NCBI GenBank assembly: GCA_014529385.2
Contig: CM043954.1
Coordinates: 99,164,747-99,222,746, forward strand
Direction of reading: 5' to 3'
Length of the DNA stretch: 58,000 nt
Source: Adiantum capillus-veneris
Lineage: Eukaryota; Streptophyta; Polypodiopsida; Polypodiales; Pteridaceae
Shown here: positions 1-10,870 of the stretch, in pieces
Layout: each line of letters starts with the position of its first letter
Position numbering within the stretch: the first letter of the stretch is position 1
Notes under the pieces: model-generated
What the model saw: the letters and a program-made list of their open reading frames with translations, nothing else
Told to the model about the DNA's origin: nothing
Database searches by the model: none
Made by a program: the position numbers and the translations under genes

Positions 1-838
1 CACAGTTAGCATTTCTTGCGTTTCTGCGTTTTTTGCATTTTCTGGTTTGCACTGCACAGTTCTGTCAAGTTTCCATTTCTGCATTTTCTGTGTTTTCTGT
101 GTTTTCTGGTTTGTGCACAATTAGGCGCACAGTTAGTTAATTAAGCAGCTTAGTAATTAGGTGAACCACTGATTAGCAGGTCAGTAGGTAGGTGGGACAG
201 TAAATAGTTAGGTGAGGTCAACGCGCACCAAAACACGTACCAAATAATATCCAAAAAATATTTAAAAAAATTAAAATTTAAAAAAAAACTTTTTCAAAAA
301 AAACAAACGAAAATTAAAAACGTGAGTGAGGGGGAGGTTAGATTTTCGAAAATAAAAAACGTGAGTTATAAAAACGGACGGGTTGGTTTGTATAAAAGTT
401 AGATCGGGATCGGGATCATTTCCCCAAGCCCAAGCCCAAGCCCAGGCCCAGGCCTCAGTCCTCAGTCCTCTGATATATACTAGACTCACTCTTATATATA
501 TACCCTACCCCCTCAAGAGGGAATGAGAACATGTGGGACAAGTCCTCCACTCTCCTCCGTTCTCTTCCCACTTGCACCCTTAGACTTGCTATTTGGAGCC
601 TAGTTCCCCAGCTAGGAAAAGACTGTTTCAAGCTTTTCTGGAGCAAAATAGAACCAAACAGTGGGCTGTAAAGCACAGCGCGTCCCTCCTAGCGATACAC
701 TCGTTTCGAGCTATCACACGGCCCATTCCACGACACGCTCTAAAAAATCTAGCAAAAAAACAAACAAAAAAACACGCAAAAAACTAGTCACAAGGTCTCC
801 TAGAGCAGCTTTTTGACACCTTAGGGTATCAAAAGCAC
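1..838. other. Upstream region of element A, no gene seen
   Basis: No convincing gene. Positions 1-140 hold degenerate T-rich repeats around TTTCTG and GCATTTTCTG. A hexamer array (CCCAAG/CCCAGG, five copies) lies at 423-452. AT-rich TATATATA stretches at 470-505 could belong to a retroelement promoter. Immediately before the gag start, 824-836 reads GGGTATCAAAAGC, a weak match to the tRNA-Met primer site TGGTATCAGAGC. I could not match this stretch to the candidate 3' LTR at 12116-12669, so whether it contains the 5' LTR of element A is unresolved. Confidence 0.4.
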
Positions 839-1795
839 ATGCACTTACGCTCTGGGCAGGTGCTAGAACACGAGCATATTGAGGGTGCCTCTGTTCATAC
901 GGACACCTATTACCCATCCACGATAGGCTCTAGACCCTCAGCGGGGACACAAGGTAGCACCACCCAAGACCCTAAAATAGCCGCTAGTGATTCCTCCTCC
1001 GACTCAGAAATCATGGAAGCATACCCTACCCAAAACACTGAGAGAGAAGGCCATGCACCTCCCGAAGCTCCACAGCCTAGTACTAGTATGTTTAGCCGTT
1101 TCATGGAAACATTAGGTAGAGCTACTCGCACGGAACCTGATGCAAATGAAGCACACGAAGGGGATGGGGAAGTAGACTCTCCTTTCACATCGCACGTGGA
1201 CCCCACACCCCCAAAGAGTGTCCATGTGGATATCCTACCAACTTCTTACCAAGAAGGCCTTGTTGAGCTACCTCCTTCAGAAGTTCCCTCTAGAGTACCG
1301 TTGTTGACAAGTAAAACCACGGGGAGCAACATTGCTTCTACCTCACAAGAAACCGTTAACACGTCGACTCTAGAAGGATTGTTCATTAATGATCATTGGA
1401 CATACGACCTCCACACTGAGGTGTTGACGGATCTACACTCTGGCCACGCCTACCATGTAGGATGGATAGAGATTGTACGATCCACCTCTAGTGCCACGAG
1501 CCTCGAAGATCAACAGAAAATGATCTGTAATGTTATCCATGGTATTATTCAATCAGAAAGGCAAAACCGAGGGGTAAATATACTCTCAACTGGCCCCATG
1601 AGATTTCTGGATACGAGCAAAGCTCAACAGCCTACTCTATCAAAAATGGAGACTCCTCTAATGAGCCCCATGGACCCATCTTACGTCATTTCACCTGGGT
1701 CTCTATGCAATCTGAGCCTCCGAGCGACAACTTTAGCTTCCCTAACTTGGCTCAACCCTCTATTAAGGAAAACACAGTGCTTACTCCAGGGATAA
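839..1795 (+). pseudogene. Element A gag, N-terminal part
   Basis: ORF of 318 codons beginning MHLRSGQ; a short basic/Ser start of this kind is common at the head of plant gypsy polyproteins. The remainder is acidic and Ser/Thr/Pro-rich with no domain I recognise. The start at 839 is chosen because it is the first ATG after the possible primer site at 824-836. The frame changes near 1705-1795, where the gag core continues in another frame (overlap 1705-1795), so a frameshift mutation or programmed shift separates the two parts. By position this would be the N-terminal gag region. No independent function can be assigned. Confidence 0.55.
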
Positions 1796-3720
1796 GCATG
1801 ACAGAGAATGTACCGATGACATCTATGGTTAGCGCAGTGCCACTACCTAGTGTCGTAGTACCTAATATGGGGCCTCGACCGTATGTGCCTCTAGCCCCTT
1901 ATGCACACATGGCCCCCACACCTCCAATTGTACCACTTGTTTATGCTCCTCGAGTGCCGCTCCCTAGCCCTTATCCGAGTGGACCTATGCCCGGTTATGT
2001 TCCATATCCTGCATCATCCACACATATGCCAAGACCGGTACCCGTCCCTCTCCCACATATGATTCCAAGAGTACCTCCACCGGCCCTGCCTCCTTACATA
2101 GGTGACTTGGCAGCGTTTGCTCAAACCATAGGTCGATCTATCGCGGAAAATATGCGTCATGCATCTGATAGAGAGCCTAGAAGTAAGGCAATACAAATTG
2201 CCAAACTCACGCAAAAATTCAATGGGGACGAAGATGCTAGAAAACACATTGAAGTGTTTGAACATAAGTGCAATGCCTTAAGCTTGACATTAAGTGGGAA
2301 GGCTGGAGATTGGTATAGAACCCTAAGGGTGGACGAGAAAACAATCTACCCTACCCTTCGAAGGTTGTTTCTAAAGGAGTACATACGAGAAGGTGTGCTT
2401 TGGGGTGTAGAATCTCAGCTACAGAAGGCCGAACGTAAGGAAGGAGAGTCAGTAAGGGACTTCATTAGTCGTCTAAAGCACTTAAACTCTCGCTGCCTTG
2501 TAAATGAGCGCTTCAACAATAACCAACTGCTTGATCGATTCATTCGAGGGTTGAGGAATGAAGGAATCTATAATGGACTAGTGATTAGAGGTATCACAAC
2601 CTGGGAAGATGTCACTGCCAATGCAATCCAATTAGAGGACAACTTGATGATAGCAGGCATGAGGGTGTCTACTGACACGAGATCCACTAGCTCACAAGCC
2701 ATTGAGTATGAACCCATGACTGCAAAACCCATTGCCAATGAGCCAAAGGTATTTGAGACATTCTTGACAGACCTCACCAAGTCAATCCAAGAGTCTCTTA
2801 AGGATAATCGACCCCCTCAAAATAGTCACATGTATCCAAGAAGGGAGCAACAATGATGTTCCATTTGCTTAGGTCCACATAGCACTAGTGAGTGCCCTAC
2901 GTTTAGAGTAAAATTTAATGGAACCTGCAACGCATGTGGTAGGTATGGTCACCAAGCTAAGGATTGTTTAATGATCAAACGTATGATGGCAAATAGACCA
3001 CCTGTAGCCTGGACGGATGCGCCTCGAGCTCCTGTATTGATGCCTGCTCCACCTGTTGAGCAACTACCGCAACACATGGTCCCTAGATCTCAAAATGTTG
3101 TACAAGCTACACCGCTACCACCTCCTGTGCTAGGACCGCAGCCCCCGCATCCAAGAGTCGCCCCTATGAACCAAGTGGGTTGCGAGCCATCTAATGCTTA
3201 TGCAGATGGATGTGAGGAGGAAATAGACACTAATATTGCCTACGGACTTGATACATTGGAAGAGTGTCCTATATACTACATGGAAGATTGTTGGGGGCAA
3301 GTCAAGCCGGTTTATCAAGCTGCTGCTCTCGCATCCAGAGGTCAAAATATCAACACCCACGCTAGGAGGCCACCTCTTCAATGCTACGAGTGTGGTGGAC
3401 CACATCGAGCAGCGGAGTGCCCTATTAGGCTGCAAAAGGATGCTGCAAAGATGCAAATGAATCAAGGGAGCACGTCTGCAATGCCAATACTCACATGTAA
3501 TCGTTGTGGCATAGATCACTTGATTGCGCAATGCCCCTATAACCCAAATGCGCCTAAAATCACACCCCTAAATTTGGTCGAAATTGCCAGTGTGACATTG
3601 CCAATACCACCCGTCGCACCCGCTTATGCGATTACACGGTCCATGCTTCAAGGGCCATGCCATATCCTCGAAGAGAGAGATACCGCGTCAGTTATCCAAG
3701 CAAAGAAAAACAAGACATGA
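1705..3720 (+). pseudogene. Element A gag core with four zinc knuckles
   Basis: One frame is open from 1705 to 3720 except for a TGA at 2854-2856. A Pro-rich segment (about 1800-2090) is followed by a retrotransposon gag domain (about 2200-2700; GDWYRTL and FISRLKHLN are typical). Four CCHC knuckles follow: CSICLGPHSTSEC (from 2857), CNACGRYGHQAKDC (from 2929), CYECGGPHRAAEC (from 3382) and CNRCGIDHLIAQC (from 3496). The second has the usual CX2CX4HX4C spacing; the other three read CX2CX3HX4C. Gag forms the virus-like particle and the knuckles bind element RNA. The frame ends at TGA 3718-3720 but the same frame reopens at once into the protease ORF, so gag and protease were probably one polyprotein. 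Confidence 0.75.
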
Positions 3721-3738
3721 AGGAAGAGGTCGCAAAAT

Positions 3739-5178
3739 ATGGGAAATTCAAAGCCAAGTTCCAAAACAAACATAGGAACAGGAGATGACCCCATGTATAT
3801 GAATGACCTCGAGGATGATTCAGATTCAATCGAGACAATGCAGACTAGAACCAATACCACAAAGGGAAAGACCGACAAAGAAAACCGTAACATGGAACCA
3901 AATGAAAACCGAATAAGAGAAAACCATAAAGAGCCTCTGAAAACACCACAAGTGTTTCCAAATCCAATCCAAGACCCCCAAGATAAACCGCAGGGGCAAA
4001 AAGGGAAGAATCGTAAAAAGAAGATTGGGACGTACCCAAACCCAATAGACGAGATTGAGCAGGTGAAACATCTAAGAGGTTTAGTGGAGGAGACTCAAGG
4101 GAAACTAGAACCAGAACCCATGCATGTCAAAATTCATGACACAGTGTTTCCCACGCAAGTTCATCCACCCCACATGAACCATAGACCGTTAGCCATATCT
4201 AGTATCATCCAAGAAGGGAGTGAGGACGGGACATCAGAAAGTGAGCATACACCCTTCTTGTTGGAAAGGATGTTTAACGAAGGAATACCTAATCCCATTG
4301 AGGAATATGAGATTCCATCCTCACCAGTTCCCAGTCAAGGACCTACACCCTGCAAAATGCCAATGAATGTTGCCAAACTAGTGGACTTCATGTCTTCTGA
4401 GGTCCGAACCACGATCATAGCAAAGCTGTATGGAGATCCTGAGTTATTCCTTGCACTTCGAGCATTCCTTAACGGAGAGCTACGAACGGGATTACCGCAG
4501 TTTGCGCAACCAAATAGGCCTGACTCGATTATGATTGATGAGGAAAATCATGTGCAATCACTTGACTTAGATGGACACGAGTCTGTGATCGAGGTACCCA
4601 TTAATGAATTAGGGCAGTATTTTGAAGGCGACGAGTCTAATGCGACCCTACCCATCACTACCAAGGGATTAACTATAAAGGGAATTCTTGATGGTGGTGC
4701 GGGAGTTAGCATCATTACAAAAGATTGTTGGGAATCCATGGGAAAACCCCGCCTCAGTGTTACTAACATTGTGGTAAAGATGGCAAATGGTACCATAGCC
4801 AAACCTATGGGGATGCTCAAGGATCTTAAGATCAAAGTTCTAGGACACAAGGTACGACATACATTCATTGTAATGGATTTCTCTAAACACCTTATGTCAT
4901 ATGAAATGATTTTAGGACGACCATTCATGAGGGAAGCACAAATGGTTCACGATTGGTCTAAAAATCATGTCTATTTGCAATTCCAAGACTCTGTCCTTAG
5001 AGTGGATTTGGTGACTGGTAAGGTACACCCCTTAGGGAGTAAAACCATTATTGATCATTGCTCTGACACCACAGTTCACTTGGCCAATGTCTGTATCCAC
5101 TTGTATAATCATTGCTCTGACAACACAGTTCACTTGGCCAATGTCTGTATCCTTACATGGATGGGTTACCGGGTATGA
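3739..5178 (+). pseudogene. Element A retropepsin (first protease)
   Basis: ORF of 479 codons in the same frame as the gag core. The N-terminal half is charged and low-complexity. A retropepsin-like domain lies at about 4640-4985, with active-site motif ILDGGAG (canonical DTGA, here Asp-Gly-Gly-Ala) and flap/C-terminal signature MILGRPFM. Retropepsins dimerise and cleave the gag-pol polyprotein. The ORF closes at 5176-5178; RT continues in a different frame from 5157, with a 54-bp tandem duplication exactly at the junction, so gag-PR and RT are separated by a frameshift in this copy. Confidence 0.75.
5054..5153 (+). repeat. 54-bp tandem duplication at the PR/RT junction
   Basis: ATCATTGCTCTGACA begins at 5054 and again at 5108, each followed by the same CAGTTCACTTGGCCAATG segment. 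The period of 54 bp equals 18 codons, so the unit repeats in the protein reading frame ([13 protein letters not shown] twice). The second copy is partial and ends near 5153. Confidence 0.85.
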
Positions 5179-8100
5179 AGGAATCAGACAACGTAGACTG
5201 GGTACACCCAGCTGCAACCATAGATACCTGGGGAAATAGAGGAACCACTTGGGTCACACCAGAGGGGGAAGAGGTACCACAAATTGCACCTCTGAACATG
5301 ATAAGTGCCATACATGCATCTTCTAAGGCCAAGGCAATTGTGGACCAATCTGACAGTGACACCGATAGCTCAATAGAAGACTTTAACCAACACAACTCAG
5401 ACACTGACTTCCAGAGTGAAACGGATTCTGAATCTCATGAATTAGAGAGTGGAGCAAGTTCAGAGTCAAAACATTCGGAAGGACTGAGCACATCAAGCGA
5501 TGATAGCTCCTCCTATAATGAAGAGGACACCAACGAGGACTCCATTAGTGAGCCAGATCTAAATGCAAATCAAAAGCTAGTCTCAAATAAGAAAAAGAAA
5601 AACTTTAAGAGGCGTCAATATCGAGCCAATGTACGTGCTAGGATAAAAAAGAAGAGATCCTCAGCAGAATGGCTCAGTTATATAGGAGCATGTGATGCTC
5701 ATCGAAAATTGGTAGACGATTGGGGTGAATATCTCCAAAATGTTATGTGGTGTAGACCACGACCCCATGACATAGCCCAATTAGAGATCATAGACAAGCC
5801 AAAGTTGAGCCGCACTGCAAGGAGGCGTCAAAACCAAGAGTTAGCTCGACAACACAAGAAAGCAGAAATGGAAGCACAAACCAAAGCACAACCAGAATCC
5901 ACAGACTTGCATCCTGCACCAGAACATTTCAAATCTTACACCACAGGGGAAGCAAAGGTTGTGTACACAAAAGCCCAAAGAATACCTATCGATGGGAATA
6001 ATGGAATCTATGATGGTCCGGCAATAGTTAAAGAAATAGAATTAGCTGACCTCGGTGAAGAATCAAAACCTGTTTTTATTGCCCAAGACCTCACAGAAGT
6101 TGAAGAGGCGGTCCTCAAAGAGCTTCTCAAGGAATTCAAGGACGTATTCGCTTGGACATACCATGATATGAAAGGTGTTCCACCTTCTGTGGTCCAACAT
6201 ACAATCCCTATGATTAGCACTGCGAAGCCCGTACAACAAAGACCCTACCCGATGAATCCTAAGTACGCAAAGATCATTCAAGAAGAACTAGAAAAGCTTA
6301 TCAAATGTGGGTTCATATATCCTATTGAACACTCTGAATGGGTGTCTCCAATACTTATCGTGCCAAAAAAGAATGGGAAACTCAGGGTGTGCGTGGACCT
6401 CAAAAACGTTAATGCAGCTACTAGAAGAGACCATTACCCCCTACCATATTCCGAACATGTACTCGAAAGAGTTGCAGGCAAGGAAGCTTATAGCTTTCTA
6501 GATGGGTACTCAGGCTACAACCAAATCACGATAGCGCTAGAGGACCAAGCTAAAACTGCCTTCATCACAGAATTTGGCATGTTTGCATTTCGTGTGATGG
6601 CTTTTTGCTTAACAAATGCCCCTGCTACATTCCAACGATTAATAAACACTGCTTTTAAAGAATATTTGAGAGAGTTTTGTGAAGCTTTCTTAGACAACCT
6701 TTGTGTTTACTCTTCTTGGAAAGAACATCTATCATGTTTGCGGAAGGTGTTTGAAAAGTGTAGGTTATATCGTATCTCATTGAACCCGTTCAAATGCCAA
6801 TTTTGGGTCAAGCATGGAGTTATTTTAGGGCATATAGTATCTAAGAATGGTATCTCAACCGATGAGAGCAAAATTAAAGTGATTCTAGAGTTACCACCAC
6901 CAACCAATTACAAGGGAGTTCAAAGGTTCATGGGACACGTGGGTTATTATCGACGGTTTATTTTATTTTTCGCTGAGATAGCACGTCCTTTGTACAAGCT
7001 TCTCATTGAATTTAAATGGACTGAAGAGTGTGACGAGGCCTATGAACAATTGAAGAAAACACTAGCAAGTGCTCCGATTTTAAGGACACCTAACTGGGAT
7101 GTCATTTTCCATGTGCATATTGATGCATCAAACTTTGCTATTGGGTGTGTTCTCACTCAACCAGGAGAACACAAATTGGACTATCCCATTAGCTTTGCAA
7201 GCCGTCAATTGAACGATGCTGAAAGGAACTACACCACTACAGAGCGAGAAGGTTTGGCAATGGTTTATGCAGTAAAGAAATTTCGCTACTACCTTCTGGC
7301 AAACAAGTTTGTATTTTATGTGGATCATCAAGCGTTGCTGTATCTGGTAAACAAGCCATGCTCCACAGGAAGAATCACACGATGGTTGTTAATTCTTCTG
7401 GAGTTTGATTTCACGATTGTAGTGAGACCCGGTAAAAGGCACGTCATGACTGATCATTTGTCTCGCATACCCAATGGTGAAGCCCCTACAGGAGTTGATG
7501 ATGAATTACCCGAAACTTCCCTATTCATAGTTGAGACTATGCCTGAATGGAGTGAGAACATTGTTAACTTTTTAGTTAATGGTTTTCCACCCAAGGAACT
7601 TCGTAAGGATATCGCTCGAAGGCTAGTAAAAGAATGTGAACCCTATTGTTTGATTGCCGGAACTCTGTATAGACTAGTCAAGGACGATATTCTTAGGCGT
7701 TGTGCCCGCGAGGATGAATATTTGTATATCTTGCAAGAAGCACATATGGGCATAGCAGGAGGACATTTTTCAGGAGACCTGACTGCTAGAAAGGTGCTGC
7801 AATCAGGCTATTGGTGGCCAACTTTATTTAAGGATGCATCACTTTTTACAAAAGGGTGTGATGAGTGCCAACGTTACAAGACCACACAGCGCAAAGACAC
7901 AATGCCCTTACATCCTATTAAAGTAACCCAACCATTTGAAAAATGGGGCTTAGACTTTGTAGGTCCAATTAGTCCCGTAGCTCGCAACACTCAATCTCGA
8001 TATATTCTAGTTGCTACGAACTATGTAACAAAGTGGGCTGAAGCTAAGGCTTCATAAAAAGCTGACGCGAGGACAACAGCTAAGTTTCTTTTTGAGAACA

Positions 8101-8188
8101 TTATCACAAGATTTGGTTGCCCTTTTGAAATTGTTAGTGATAATGGTACCCATTTTATAAATGAGGTAATAAGAGAGCTTACCACGAC
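5157..8188 (+). pseudogene. Element A reverse transcriptase, RNase H, integrase N-half
   Basis: Open from 5157 to TAA at 8055-8057; the same frame continues to a TGA at 8186-8188. Acidic linker (5200-5600), then RT (about 6250-6900) with [14 protein letters not shown] and [11 protein letters not shown]. The catalytic box reads [10 protein letters not shown]: the second aspartate of the usual FLDD is Asn (6696-6698), which should abolish polymerisation. RNase H (about 7100-7450) shows [10 protein letters not shown] and VDHQALLYL. Integrase has an HHCC finger (HMGIAGGH...CDECQ, about 7740-7875), a first catalytic Asp in GLDFVGPI (about 7948-7971), and after the stop the second Asp in VSDNGTHF (about 8134-8157). 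Stops plus the Asn make this copy dead. Confidence 0.88.
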
Positions 8189-8191
8189 TTT

Positions 8192-9103
8192 ATGATATCC
8201 CACCATAAGTCTACACCTTATTACCCGCAAGCTAATGGACAAGCCGAGAGCACCAACAAGACTCTAATCTCTATTTTAACCAAGATGGTAGAAGCTCATC
8301 GCACTAATTGGGATTTGAAGTTGACATCTGCTCTATGGGCTTATCGTACTGCTTATAAAGTGGCTATTAATTGTACGCCATTCAAAATGGTATACGGCCA
8401 AGAAGCGGTTATGCCTTGGGAGTTTGTCATTCCTAGTCTTAGGGTAGCTTCATAGGAAGGATGGAATGGTAACCCCTTAACCGAGCGTTTGTATATCTTA
8501 GAAAAACTAGACGAAGAGAGACAGTTGGCTGTGCAAAATGCTCTTGTGGAAAAGGATAGGAGAAAGAAGTGGTTTGATCGCCATGTGAAGGATAAGGACA
8601 TCAAAGTTGGTGATACAGTCCTTATGTATGGAGTACGTAAAGAGAAGAAAAAGTTGAAATATGCTGGTAAAGGACCATATAGAGTATGTGAAATTACCCC
8701 ACAAGGTACCCTTCGTGTGGAAACTCTTGATGGAGTTGAAACCATTGGATTCCTCAATGGGAGTAAATTCAAAAGATATTATGATCCTTTAAGCCAAGAA
8801 GAACTACGGGCCAAACTACGGGCCATTCGTCAAAAGAAGGCCACCAAAGCACAAACCGAGTTAAACAAGATACAAGCTCAAGCTGAGGCTAAGGAGCGAC
8901 AACAACGTATAAGACAAAAACGAGAGGCTAACCTTGGAGTCACAAATGCATTCCACGTGGAAATCGAAGAGGATGGGTTGGACTCTGACACACCTCTACG
9001 ATACCCTATTGAAATAGTGCCTATGGAAAAGTGCTATATAACGCCTTATTGGACACGGGTGCTAAATATAATCTACTATCCTATGGGGTGTGGTGTCAGT
9101 TAG
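8192..9103 (+). pseudogene. Element A integrase C-half and lysine-rich linker
   Basis: Continues the integrase in another frame: STPYYPQANGQAE (about 8210-8248) carries the third catalytic residue Glu of the DDE triad. A TAG at 8453-8455 interrupts the frame, which then stays open from 8489 to 9103. KDIKVGDTVLMYG and KGPYRVCEI belong to the C-terminal SH3-like DNA-binding domain of gypsy integrases. A long charged, probably helical, Lys/Arg/Gln-rich stretch follows (about 8790-8930). Near 9031 the coding shifts by one base into the frame of the second protease domain. No chromodomain is visible. Confidence 0.8.
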
Positions 9104-10167
9104 GGAAGCCACCTCTATCTGAGAGTATTATCCAAGTCAAGGGTGTCAACAAGAAAAAAACTATGGTTTTTGGAATCTGACACACTTCTGTCAGTTATGA
9201 CAATGGAATTGTAGCTCAAGACTTTTTGGTCATGCCTACTGGAACTATGGAGGGTAATATAAACCTAGGCCGCACGTGGATGATAGCCACCAAATGCACT
9301 ATCGATTGGGGGACTGGGGGTGTTACAACGCAAAAACCAACACTTAGCCCTACCACTCAAGCCATAGTCCCTGAGATATTGCCTAAGGAAATAAAACCCA
9401 AGACATTGCATGTCCAGGAGGTTGAACCATACGTCCCCATAGCCCAACTCTCTAGAGCTTCAACTGATGTAGTTGAAAGAAAGCTTGAGACACACAAGAA
9501 CCATCCTAATATAACAGAGAAAACATACAAGTGGGTCCCTAAAGCTTCTGTAGTGAGCATGGTTGATGCAAAAAAACGAAAACCTCGTAAGAACCGTCCC
9601 ACTCACTCCAAGAAATGTAAAGAAACGTTGCGTTGGATTCCTAAACGACTATTGGAAGCCCAAGGATACTATGAAGGAAATGATCAAATCTGGGTGCCCA
9701 AACGTAAAGTGTACTCTTACCTGTCACCTGGCCCATGTAAACCCAATCCTGTGGCTCCAAAACAAATTGAAAATTGCGGAAAGGAAAAAATCATGGAATG
9801 TTACACACCCGCTCTAGAGCTAGTTTGGGTACCAAAGAAAGAACGATTTGTTCCACCTAGCTCAGGAACAGGGAAATCAAATGAAGCTTCTTGCGCTTCA
9901 TGTAGTTCCTATACGCAAATAGAAGCTTCGACACAACCTCCACCTACCACTGTACATATCCATACAAGCACGAAAGAGTTTGCACCTCCCGGGGTAAGTT
10001 CACCACCTACAACAATGTTGCAAATAAAATCATGGGAGAGTACCTTACCACCCTTGCAACTAGATGAAACGCATAGGGCGGTCGAAAACTATTGGTTAAA
10101 ACCTTCACCCATAACAACTTGGAACAATTGGTTTCAAAAGGTGACGACCTCATTCCAAAAGGTATGA
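9034..10167 (+). pseudogene. Element A second retropepsin-like domain and WVPK tail
   Basis: In the frame used from 9226, sequence just upstream encodes ALLDTGAKYNLLS, a full DTGA retropepsin active site (Asp codon 9052-9054). After a TGA (9178-9180) it continues to DFLVMPTG and NLGRTWM (LGR at 9265-9273), matching the C-terminal LGR signature of the first protease. Retropepsin normally sits before RT; here a second copy follows integrase. The tail to 10167 is basic and Pro-rich and contains four related motifs, WVPK, WIPK, WVPK, WVPK (residues 103, 137, 156 and 201 counted from the Met at 9226), with no known domain that I recognise. Role unknown: it could be an inactive protease used for binding, a second enzyme, or an element-specific accessory region. 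Confidence 0.7.
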
Positions 10168-10173
10168 TCTACC

Positions 10174-10189
10174 CAAGGAAGGGGGGAGT
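10174..10189 (+). other. Polypurine tract 1 of element A
   Basis: AAGGAAGGGGGGAG directly followed by TGTTTGC, the expected layout of a plus-strand primer tract next to a 3' LTR. A second, similar tract with the same GGAAGGGGGG core occurs at 12102-12113, so which one primes plus-strand synthesis is not clear; this one could be an internal tract. Confidence 0.5.
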
Positions 10190-10447
10190 GTTTGCTAACA
10201 TCAATCGTTCACTCGCTCCCCTCTCAACCTTCCTCCCTGACCTCTCAATTCCAATCTTAGGGAATGTACATATATAGCCTTATACTCACAAAAAACAAAA
10301 ATAGTAAAGAGCAAGAGCGACTAGCAACGAGAGAGCACCCTATCAGATCTTACTTATAAGTCCAAATTCACCGTGTCAATTCAAGCAACACACAAAAACA
10401 ACTCTTATGTTTTAAAGGCCTAACCAAATCTATCTGTATTGTCAGAA

Positions 10448-10870
10448 ATGGCTACTTCACCAGAGGCATGCACTTCTATTTTTGATGAAAGGTACCCTTT
10501 GTCTTTTCCTCAAGTGTTCTACGTATGCTACCCTATACTTTCTTGCGAATGGGATTTGATAGAGAGCCTTGCATGTGAGAGAAATTTTGAGGAGTTAGAA
10601 TGGCTGATACGTCTATGGCTAACTAGTGATCCCTAACCAGTAGCGAATGTGTCTCCAGTGGCACATGCTTATTCTTTTGCACAAGATGAGTATCCACGCA
10701 TCGCGAGGTTCTTGATTAGCATGCTTGCACAAGAGGATGATGAAGAGGAACTAATAGAGACCGAGGAAGACTATGGCCTCACGGACAACGATTTTATTTA
10801 TCTAGATGATGAGGATAGAGGCCTAGCCTTAGGGTGGCCACCCGGTTTATATAATATCCTCTTTCCTTGA
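10448..10870 (+). pseudogene. Small acidic ORF downstream of pol, unknown function
   Basis: From ATG 10448 the frame runs to TAA 10634-10636 and continues open to TGA 10868-10870, about 140 codons in all with one stop. The product is acidic; the second part has runs such as EDDEEELIETEEDY and ends LGWPPGLYNILFP. I recognise no domain. A TATA-like ACATATATAG lies at 10267-10276, about 170 bp upstream, so the ORF could have its own promoter or lie within a long LTR beginning at 10189. It is downstream of the first polypurine tract, unusual for a structural gene. It could be an accessory ORF or a captured host exon. Confidence 0.4.

Noticed and set aside
271-489. Minus-strand ORF with Trp-Ala repeats
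   Set aside because: Translation of the CCCAAG hexamer array; no other coding sign.
1-820. 5' LTR of element A
   Set aside because: No alignment by eye to 12116-12669 or to 10189 onward, and the primer site is weak.
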